From positions 33,915,110 through 33,979,109 of the forward strand of contig CM057156.1 of assembly GCA_029962745.1 (NCBI GenBank): a DNA stretch of 64,000 nt, given 5' to 3'. The position numbers were made by a program, and so were the translations under genes. This document shows, piece after piece, positions 24,142 to 35,500 of this stretch. Position 1 is the stretch's first letter; every line of letters begins with the position of its first letter. This DNA comes from Echinometra lucunter (lineage: Eukaryota; Echinodermata; Echinoidea; Camarodonta; Echinometridae). The notes under the pieces are model-generated. The model saw nothing but the letters and a program-made list of their open reading frames with translations, did no database searches and was not told the DNA's origin.

Positions 24142-27100
24142 CTGAAATGTTACATACAGAAATCAAATAATAGTGGCTTGTAGACCAACTTGTGGTTATA
24201 ACTCTTTGTTGGCTTTAGATAAAGTCCCCAGTTTTCTGCGATACTGAGAACAGAAAAATTTCACGGAATTCGGAAGGAACATGGAATTCACAGAATTTCA
24301 TGGAAAATGCGATTTTCAGGCCAAAAATTTTGAGTAACGAAAAACAAAAAAACCACATCAAAAGCAAAGCAAAATCCAGTACAACAAAACCGTGCATCTG
24401 GATCAAACCAGTTTGGAGTGTTTAGTGTGTGTTCGCAAAGTTTCAGTTGCGTCTGCATGTATACTGCAGTGCGTATAGTTATGTTATATTTTTTTTAATG
24501 GATTTTTACTATTTACAATTGCTTTGTCATATTTTTTGTATATGTCAACGAAGAACATGGAATTTGAAGTTTAGAACACTAAAGAACACAGAATTTGCAT
24601 TTTAGAAAACAGAGAACTGGGGACTTAAGCTTTAGATCAAAACTAAGAACTGTCATATTGTTTGGTTTGTATGGTACATATACACTGTGCATATGCCAAG
24701 AGTCAACAATGGCAGCCTAATAACACTTGTGCCATCAGTTGACTAAAGCTGTTAATGGATTAAAAGCATTCAATGTGAAAGCACAAACATAGATACACAT
24801 AAATACAGGAAATGGTCAGGTATATCTCTACACAAAACTACTTACATTTAATTGATTACTCCGACATTCATCATCACCCTCTTTATTTTGATAATGCTCA
24901 ATGACAGTGTAACCTTTCTCAAAACCAAGTCAATATGGCAGCTACATATCATGATCATTAACATTTAATGTACGTAGGTATCACGAAAGATACTATGCGA
25001 CTTTCATTTTTCATCACTACAGACCTCCAGACTTCCTTTAAAGCCTGTCTCTAGTTTTGATAGCAAAAGGAGAATTGGCATGAAACTGATCAAGTATAGT
25101 CTCATAATGTCCATCTTGAATGAAAAGACATTTGTGTGAAATTGTGTGACATTCCTGTCCATGAATTCCGACAAATTTTAGTGTAAATGTACGACTGAAG
25201 TGCAATATAACGGTCATACTCAGCCGTAGGCTCTGACACCTCCACGTCGACGAGCTCAGCATAAAACACACAGCAATTTGCTGTGTACATGCGGGCAAAT
25301 GGAACTCCTATTGATTTTATGTGTGTACGGGCACTGCGTGATGCTGCATTGACAATGTTTTGGGGGTTTGAAAACTTAAGGTTTGACATTTTGACTGTAA
25401 AATACACCCACACAAATGAGGTTTTATTCAGTATCCGCTACATCATAAAGATTTTATGATACAGTCTCTCATCTCATTTGGCAATGAATTGAAATAGTGA
25501 AAGATACTTTTCTGAGATTTACCAAAACTATAGATCAGTTTTAATCTACCCCAATTCAATCTGCATACCTTGTAAAGTCTTGTCCTGTTGGTATCCAAAA
25601 CCCCTCCCTGCTCCAGATTGTAGCTGGGTGTACGAGGGTGTTGGTGATGATGTCATTGCAGCACTAGCACGGGAGGTGAACGGCACTCCTGATTGGCTGC
25701 TCACTGGCAAAGCATTCTGGGTATTCTGTTTATTTAGAAAAATAAGAAGGATGGAAGATAGAGAAATGCATGATGAATAGATGATTCTGCCACCAAATTT
25801 TGACTTGACCACCTCACACTATTCAGTATAATGCTTGTGCTTTGTTCAAATTCATCATTGTTCCAGAGTATATCCTTACAAAATCACAAAAGACTTCCTT
25901 GAAGTCCAATGGTTTTGCTAACAAATTTTGACTTGACTAGCTCACATCACTTGGTATAATGCTTGTGCTTTGTTCAAATGTATCATTGTTCCAGAGAACG
26001 TCCTTACAGACTTGCTTGAAGTCTATGAATTACTGTATACGCCAATATTTTCGCGTACAGATATTTTCGCGAATCACAGGCTTACAGACATTTTCGCGAG
26101 TTGTTAAGTTCGCGAGCGCAAGAGCAAGACTTGTAGTAAAATTATTTGTACATGAATGAGCCATATGGGCAGATCCAGAGGATTTGCTTTTTGATTATTT
26201 TTTGCCAATACCATCAAACTCGTAGCTTGCGTTAAACAAAAAATGCTGTCATAAAACCCCTGATTTCTTGATTTATAGCGTGTTTTCAGCGACCCTCTTA
26301 CTTACAACCCCACTAAAGCCCTGCATGCTTTGGAAAAATGGCACCGATTCCATATTTTTGGAAGCAGAATTGGGTTTCTTATAGGGGTTTTAGAGGTGAC
26401 CATATACGGAGCTTACTTGTGGTGAGTGACAATTTCTGTGTGTCTGTGTGTATTATGCTAGATACACACGGGGTGAAGGACTGCTGCAGTACACTTTCCA
26501 AATGCATAGTGCATAGTTTTTAGGCAATGACAACTGTACTATGTGCCGATGACGCTGCGCTGAGAGGTAAAAAGTAAATTTACGTGTGGATATTTTCGCG
26601 TGTTGTTAAATTTGCGATAGGTGAGTGATTTGCGAAATTCGCGAAAATAAAACCACCGCGAAAATTTCAGCTCATACAGTATTTTCACTATGGTTAGGGC
26701 CATCCTACATAATATTTTTAGATACTTTAATGCAGGTATCTTTCGAATACTCAGTTAAGATTTGATATAGGTTCTGACTAGTTCCACTCTTCCTGATTCT
26801 CATTATATTGTTATGGGCAGCTGAGTTTATTTCTATAGAACCCGTGCATACACACATATACAAACATGCTTGTTAAAGTTATTATTTGATCTATGGCCTT
26901 TTATGGCAGAACAGGACAAGTTAGATAGTAATATATTGATAAAAGAGAATATATTCAATGAATTCTAAGAGCAAACTTATCAATCTTAGATATCAACAGA
27001 TGATGTTGAGAAGGTACATGTATTACAGGCACTTACTTTCATTTGAGATGAATATTGCGAAGTAGACCAGCTAGTCTGTCCTGAGCTGTATCCCTTCGCT

Positions 27101-30100
27101 GAATCTTCCATTACTCCACTGCTACTAGCCCCTCCCAATGAACTCTTGGCTCCGCTACTCTCTTCCCCTGCCCCACTACGCCCATAGAGCTGAGGCCCCC
27201 TCTGGTGGTAGCCTGAAGAGAATCCTGACGTGCCTGCCACGTGACCACTCCTCCCAGCCTTGTCACCTCCTAGGATACTCTGCTGAGGAGTCTGCTGGGC
27301 GGTGAGGAGGCTTCCGCCAAACATTCCTCCAGCAGTAGACGGTTCCTGGCTCATACGTATGCCAGTCATGGAGGAATCAGCCTTAGTGCTGGTACTGGCC
27401 TTGTCTGGTAGACGGTCTGTCAGGGTATCTGATGGAGCGGTTGCTGTGGTTGGGTAGGCATCATAGGCTGTCATGGTAGCAACAGGTTCACCAGGAGCCT
27501 TCAGCTTGGTACTTACTGAGCCATCCATCTCCTGACCAGCATGAGGCTGCTGGATATTCCTGATAGAAAATAAAAATAGAATTTTTCTGTGAAATGAATT
27601 CAATAGCACATTTTCTACTCATAGGCCCTATATGAATCTTGACCCAATGGAAACTGAACCAGAGAAAGTTAAGATCGATCCTCCTAAACTAGATGAATCC
27701 TCGACCGCGTGCGCGGTCGAAATTTATGCCTCCGCAATTGCCAGATCGGAAATATATGGCACATTTATGTTGATTTTTTTATTTTCATGTATAAAATGAC
27801 ATCTTTGACCTTGTGACCCTCAAATCTAATGAGACAATTATGAGACTTCCATATGCACACATGAGCCAAGTTTGGAGATGAACTGTCACAGAGTTGTTAA
27901 GTTATCGCAAGAACAAGCATTTTTCATGTATATAATGACCTCTATGACCTTTGACCTTTAACCTTGAGACCCAAAAATCTAATCACATCATTGTCCCTCC
28001 CATATGCATACATGTGCCAAGTATGAAGCTGCTCCGTCAAATGGTTGAGTTATCGCGAGAATGGACCATTTCTATGTACATAATGAACTCTATGACCTTT
28101 GACCTTGAGACCCCAAAATCTAATTAGATCATTGTCCTTCCCATATACATACATGAATCAAGTTTGAAGTTGATCCATCAAATGGTTGTTGAGTTATCAC
28201 GAGAACGAACCATTTCTATGTACATAATGACCTGTATGACCTTTGACCTTGAGACCCCAAAATCTAATCAGATCATTGTCCCTCCCATATGCATACATGT
28301 GCTAAGTTTGAGGTTGATCGGTCAAATTGTTGAGTTATGGTGAAAACGAACCATTTCTATGTACACAATGACCTCTATGACCTTTGACCTTTGATCTTGT
28401 GACCCCAAAATTTAATCAGATCATTGTCCCTTCCATGTGCATACATGAGCCAAGTTTGAAGCCAATCTGTCAAATGGTTCTTAAGTTATCGCGAGAACAA
28501 GCCATTTTTATGTGTATTATTACCTCTATGACCTTGACCTTTGACCTTGACACTCCAAAATCTAATCAGATCATTGTCCCTCCCATATGCATACACAAGC
28601 CAAGTTTGAAGTTGATCTGTCAAACGGTTCTTAAGTTATCGCGAGAACGAAAACGGGATGGACGACCCGAAAACATAATGCCTCCCGCAACCACCTACGG
28701 TGGACGGAGGCATAAAAATTAAATGAACACAGTCCTATAATACGAGTCATATGGTATTGCACCATCTCATTTTATTCCAAAAACATCTTGAAGAACATGA
28801 CAGTATACGCAGATCCTCTTATAGTTATGACCAACATTATACCTAAGGAACCTAATAGTATGCTAGACGTGACAAGTGATTGGGATATAAATGCAAATGC
28901 CCATTTCATGTATATGCAAGTCTAGGCCTCTTTCCAACATCTACACAGGACCCCTTCGAATAGATCCATCAAATTTGACAGACTGACTTCTAATGCTCAT
29001 GTTTGCGCAAAATGACAAATATTCCTTAAATGGAACTGAAAAACATGATAAAATTCTATTTCTTACTTGATGGCTGTGTTGGTACAGACAATGTACTCCA
29101 CCTCATCAGTGTAAGGATTCTGAAAACTGAAGCAACTTGTACGAAGCCACACCCAATCTCGACTCTTGGACTGGAATCGATACATCAGGGATAACATCTG
29201 ACCTTTCAACTTTACAGCTGCAAACAGTGAAAAGAGAACATGAGACTTTCTTGCATTTATTTTTATATAGTTTATTTCTTCTTACAAATTATATAAGAGC
29301 TTGGTTTGAAATGATTCTGTTTATACTTTAACACATTACTTATCAAATTTATGCATGACCCTCCCTTAGGCTAAAAAGAATCCTGCAGTTCCTATAGGCA
29401 AAGGGTTATGAGATAAAGTCTTACAAAGAGATTGCTTTCCTACTGACACACTCTAACACTTTAGATCTATATCAAAGGAGAATGATGTGAAAAGAGCTCA
29501 TCCATATGGAAAATGAATGTGTTCCCATGATGGTATGATAAAATGCGGCCATTTTCACTGCTTTGGCATTACAATGGCTTTAACATACCTCAATGGACAC
29601 AATATTCAAAGTATATCTGTAAATGATGAGATGATCACCGATCACTTATAAATTGAAGAGAACCATTTCATACTCTAATAATAAACATGCCTGACAAGAG
29701 AAAGATTATTTAGTCATGTGAATATTGATTCCTAATTATTGTGCACTAAAGGTGTCTCTTCACTTTCAGGTGGATTTCTGGGGTATATAAATCATTATTA
29801 TACAAATGATGCATGCACATGATTTCATTAAACGATCTATCCGCACTCGTACTCGAGTTGAGGCTGTGTTGCATCTATCTGCATGAAGCCGTTAGACTGA
29901 GTGCAATAGATGCAACACCAGCCTCAATGAGAGCAGATAGATCATATGATGAACGAATGAAGACATGCATCATTTGTTTTATGCAACGACTCTTCTAGAT
30001 TCTGTTATTTGATAAAATAAAAACAAAAATACCGGTAGATCTATCCCACAAACTTTTTTCTCTGCTTACCACAAAGATTCGCACAGTCATGGCTGGAGCC

Positions 30101-32475
30101 GCCATTTGCTTTCTTATGTCATATCACGTACAATAAGTGCACGCAGTCAGCTTAAGTGTAATGCGCTTCCTAATAGTACGCGCATCAAAGTCCTTGCCAT
30201 ATAAAACAACACAAAAGATTACAAGAAAAAAGCAAAAACAAAACAAAAAAAATGTTTGATAGGACCGTTAACTATTGCACGCTTTTCAGAAAAAAAACGT
30301 GTGACAGGCTCAAAAACTGAATCACACATGACTGCGCTCAACCAATCATTTGATTAGGATCTAGGAGTGAGTTGTATAATATTAATCATAGGTATAAATG
30401 ATTTACCTTGTTCAAAGCTATCCTTGAGATGACTCTGGTCTTCATGATGATAGAACTCAAAGCTAGACTTGCCAAGGAGCTCCTGGGGTTGGTAACCAAG
30501 TACTCCGGTTACTCTGTGAAAAAAAATATAATTTTCTTTTGAGGACAATGCCTAGCTTTCAGTTACAATGCCTATCAAAAGCAATTTGGAAATCTTATCC
30601 CAGCTTAAGCTATGCACGGTGCCTTTTACAGAATAAATATAATAAATCCCATTTCAGAGCAACATAGCTCAGAATGCACCCTGCTGGAGGAATTCCCTCC
30701 CAGGCCATGATTTAGGAAACATTTCAAATAACGAACTTCAGGAATTCAAATGGAGGATACACAGATAACCTCATTAATCTTAACGTGACCTGATTTTGTT
30801 ATTTGACATTTGTAATAGTTTGTTCACTTTGCTTCATATTCCATGTAGTTAATCATAATTAGAATAGCAGTGTACCATTTGATTAGCCCACAAGAGCTCT
30901 CAGTGAGAGTCTGCTACTCATCGCATTAAATTATTCCATATGATTCTCTCAGTAACAGAGAGTGAAAATAAGATGACGATAAGAAATTTGGAACTTGTCA
31001 TATTCTAAGCTACAATTCAAAGCCTGACTTGTAAATTATCCTAAGCTCCTACGACTCACCTCTGATCCACAAAGGTGAACTTGCCATCAATGCTATGCCT
31101 TGAAATGAATTCATTTGGTGTACCTGCACCACCCAAGTCAGCACAGTTAGGCGTACTTGTGACCTGAAGACGACCAATAGCTACAAGGCAGTAATGATTG
31201 CTACTCTGACCATCACCATCACCTTCCTGTTGTTCCATTACAGGGACCATACCTGAAGGGAAAATGAATGATATATCTTCCTTTTAAAATACTAGGTGAT
31301 TGCATTCTACACTCTAAGATAATAAAATTCTAGTATTCAAATACACTACATAATTGCATGACTTTATTCTGACCATATTCGTTAACTCTACATCACCACA
31401 ATACATGACTGCATACCGGTATGGTGCAATGATTTTGAAATTTACATGATTGCACACCTGCGGGAAGAGGGGGGGGGGGCAGTTCCTTATGTAGCCAATA
31501 CAGTAGACTACAGCAGCTGCTCTGTTTCCTTCCTTTATTCTGAACAACTGCACCAAATGATTGCATACCTGTATTCTGATTGCATTCTAAATTCTACATG
31601 ATTGTATCATGATAGCATACCTGCTGAGGGAGGCCAGTTCTTGATGTGACCTGTACAGTGAACCACAGCATATTGCTCTGTATCTTTACTTTATTCTAAA
31701 CTCTACATGACTGCAAACATGACTTATAAGTGCATTCAAATGAATGCATTCCTGTATGTGAGGTACATTCTAAACTTGACATGATTGCATACCTGCTGAG
31801 GGAGGCCAGTTCTTGATGTAACCTGTACAGTGAACCACAGCATACTGCTCTGTATCCTTGGGTGATCCTAAACTACTCCTGTTCCTCAGATGACAGAAGC
31901 GGCTCATGGTCATTGGATCCACCTGAGCATTACCATACTTCATACGGCAGATGAAACCACGCCGTGATCCCATGCAGAACCTCATAGATGCTGCAGGAGA
32001 AAGCAAAATTATAATATGAAAGACTGACAAAGCTTGCAGTTAAGGTCATTTGAATTCTATACAACTTCTCAGAAATATTAGTAATAGTAAAAACAGACAA
32101 GTAATCTAAAGACTTTTTTTTGTTTTTGTTGTTGCATATATGATGCAAAAGTGAACAATAGCCTCACCAGACGTTTATGGAATTATTAAATGCACTGAGC
32201 AGTAGCCTCTTGCTGAGAGCTCCAGTGGGGCAATGAAATGGTTCACTGCTTCTCTAGATGAATTATAATTAGCTCCATGTAATATGAAACAAATGAACAA
32301 ACTATCACAAATTCCAAATAAATCATGTCACGTTAAGATAACCTTTCAAGCACGATTTGATTTCAGTAAAACAAATATTTTCCATAGACTCTGGCCTGAG
32401 TTATCTTTATCTTCAGTGGGTAAAAATGCTTTGTTTGAGTAAAAGAAGTTGTTAAAACACTTAACCCTATCTAGC

Positions 32476-32520
<45 letters not shown>

Positions 32521-35500
32521 CTTTTTTTCGCAATATATCCGTAACATGAAAAGCTCACAGCACTACGTTTCATGACTTTTTTCTTTCAAGTCTCGCGCAA
32601 TTTTTGAGACCAAATACGCGATGCCCGGGTATGTGCTTCCGAAGTTACGCAACATAAGTGCATGTCAGACCCAAAATTGCTCAAAAAAAAAAAATTTCAT
32701 GTACAAATCCAATGCAAATTCTGTTTCTAGCCAAAATTCATAAATATATCATTAATTTTACTTTTACTAATTAAAAACAACTGATTTCATGTTGTTTATG
32801 ATCGGAATAGTGTCGCCGACGATTTCCATAAAAAAAAAAAACCAAAAAAAAAGTTGAAAAACAAAGAAATACATAAGAAATTTTAAAAACAATAAAATGC
32901 ATAAGAAAAAAATTTTATACTGCCATTTTTGGATGTACATTTGATAAGAATCCTAAAAAGAGTGTCTAGACCAAAATTTAGCAGTTTCGGAGCTGTATTT
33001 ACAGATTTACAGCTGAATTCTAATTTTATGCATAAATTAGCATAATTAGTTAATCAAAAATAAATTTGAATAATTTTGTAATAATTAACAATACAATTTT
33101 GGAGATTACGTTGTGGGTGACGTGCATGCTGATTTTCGTCGCGAACGTGCGTTCAACAGCCGAGATCTGAGGGGGGCCAAATATCCCCCCCCCCCCCCCC
33201 AGGCTATACAATTTAAAAATAGCCTGGGCTAGATAGGGTTAATATCTGCAAACATAAAATTGATAGAAACTGAGGGAGTGATACTTACATTGATGGCCTT
33301 CTTTCTTTACTGTCCCAGCTGAAAAGATAAAAACAGTTTAATTTGTGAAAATAATGTCTACAATAATTCATTTTTGTATTTCATTTTATCTTTTTAAGAA
33401 ATACTGTACATGAATAAAATGGACATCATGAATATACTCTATACATTCAAGCACATAAAGATATAAGTGGTGATTTCATACAAATTTAGTAGCACTATTA
33501 CATAATCGTGTCCTAATTTTCCTTATTTCCCACAAGATGAGAAGAACAAACCTGGTTTGATTTATTTGACATTTGCTCCACAACAATTCCTCAAGGCCTC
33601 ATTCCATCACAGATTCATGTATGAAGTGAAGGCATGGGTTATAAGTGGGATTTTAGGTCAGGTTTATGGCAAACCCGACTGACCCTAGTAAAACCTGCCG
33701 ACTTGAAGTGTTTTATTCAAATTTAACCACAAAAAAAAAAATGTGCCGACCGACCCTAATTTTCATTGTTTTGCTACATTTTTTTTTTTTTTTTAAACTG
33801 GCCAATGGCATCAATATTATTAATAAACATATCGTGAGCAGAGGACTCGAGTGTCCAGCCAACCCTCGATCTCTATTTTACGTGTATCGTTCGAGTACAC
33901 GGTACGGCTCTATGATATATGCGAGGAGTCCCCACCACACGCACAATCTCAAACACAGTATGTGGGATCACAGTACATGGGATGCTTGAGTACTGCGCCA
34001 GCATGTTGGGGGGGGGGAAAAAACAAAATACGACCGACTGACAAACCCTATTTTTTCCCTCTGTTACGGCAAACAAACATTTGTCTTTTTAGGCCTAAAG
34101 GTGGGTATATGGTTAAAGCTAAAATCTGTACAAGTGTTAAGCTATTGCTCCTTGAGCCTATGTTGCAAAATCAGCTACTTGTGTATTTGTGTAATTCAGA
34201 GGACTTTTATGAAACCATTATTTTCACCTAACTTCCATTTCTGAAAGTGTAAATTAGTGTCATCTCCAGTCCAATATCTAGCTGAGAAAATTAATTTAAT
34301 GACCAATCAAACTCACTCTTGAGGTCCAGGATGCGTCCACTGTTGTGAGGTTCTGAAGTAGAGAGCTGCTCCCTCACTTTGTCTGCATCATCAGCATGTA
34401 CAAGGTCATAGATAGATCCACCTATCCAATCATTCTAGCAAAAAAAAAGATGAAAGGCATTATAATGTTAGACTAAAAAGAAATAAGCATTTCTTTTTCA
34501 TTTAAAATAACAAGGTCATTACAATGTCATTAAGGAGTCATGATAGCTCAGTTGGAAGAGCACTGGTCTCAAAATCCAGTGACCCACGTTCAAAACCAAG
34601 TTGATGCACTAGTGCTCTTTGGTAAGGCATTAATCCTCATTACCAGGTAGGTCCCTTGGAGAGGACTTACAGCCATCAGCCCTCTGGTTGCATCCATCCT
34701 TTCTTAGCAAATCAATACTCATTACAAGATCCTCCTATCAGATATTCTATGAATTGAGTCAGAGAAAGATCATAGAGTGACAATATATGCCCTTAGAATA
34801 AGAGCATCAGTATGCATAAGATCATCAACACATCCTCTAATCCAATCCATCTATGAGATAAGGTGAGATACAATATATAATGTACAAATGAATAAGAATA
34901 TGGACATGAACAAAGTGATAGATTCCAGTGGCGTAGCTAGGATCGCATTTTTAGGAGGGGTGGTATTGAGCACGCGAAGCATGCGAATCACATACTGAGT
35001 ACACAAAGTGCGCTCCCTAGAGGGGAGGGTGGAGGGAGCGGAAGCTCTGACATTTCTTTGTCATTGTTCCTTGTCTGCTCCCGCTCTTCCTATGTTCTCT
35101 GCCTTTTTTCTTTTCTTGTTCATGCCTTTTTTCTTCTTTTTTCTCTTTTTGTTGGCGTTTCTTAGGGGGCGACTGCCCCAATCGCCCCATCCTCTGGCTA
35201 AGCGGGTGATAGATTCACCTGCCCAATCATTCTATGAGTTGGGTCAGAAAGACAATACAGGGATCAATATATACCCTCTCATGAAGTAATTCTATAAGAT
35301 GACAGATATTACATGATAGACTTCAAAAAAGCAGAGCATTATCCTTATCCTTGTGAACAAATCATGACTAGACAAAGAGATAATGCTCAGAGGGTGAATG
35401 ACAGTAAGAAAGCAACAGAGAGAGAAAAGGAGAGAGAAATGAAAGACAGGATTGACAGAGAGACAGAGAGAAGGAAAGGAACAGAGAAAGAGACAGAGAG

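Noticed and set aside
23858..24145. Plus-strand Leu-rich frame opposite the ARNT last exon
   Set aside because: It is the antisense of the Gln-rich coding tract; the minus-strand ARNT reading is clearly the real one.
28384..28722. Plus-strand frame with two similar halves ([13 protein letters not shown] and [13 protein letters not shown])
   Set aside because: The duplication reflects the 144-bp repeat unit of a transposable element in an ARNT intron, opposite to the gene.
31314..31556. Minus-strand frame reading [20 protein letters not shown]
   Set aside because: This is the decayed copy C of the ARNT exon 9 end, not an independent gene; it is listed as a pseudogene fragment.
34536..34610. 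A functional tRNA gene
   Set aside because: A and B boxes are visible, but the acceptor and anticodon stems do not pair properly; it is the head of a SINE.
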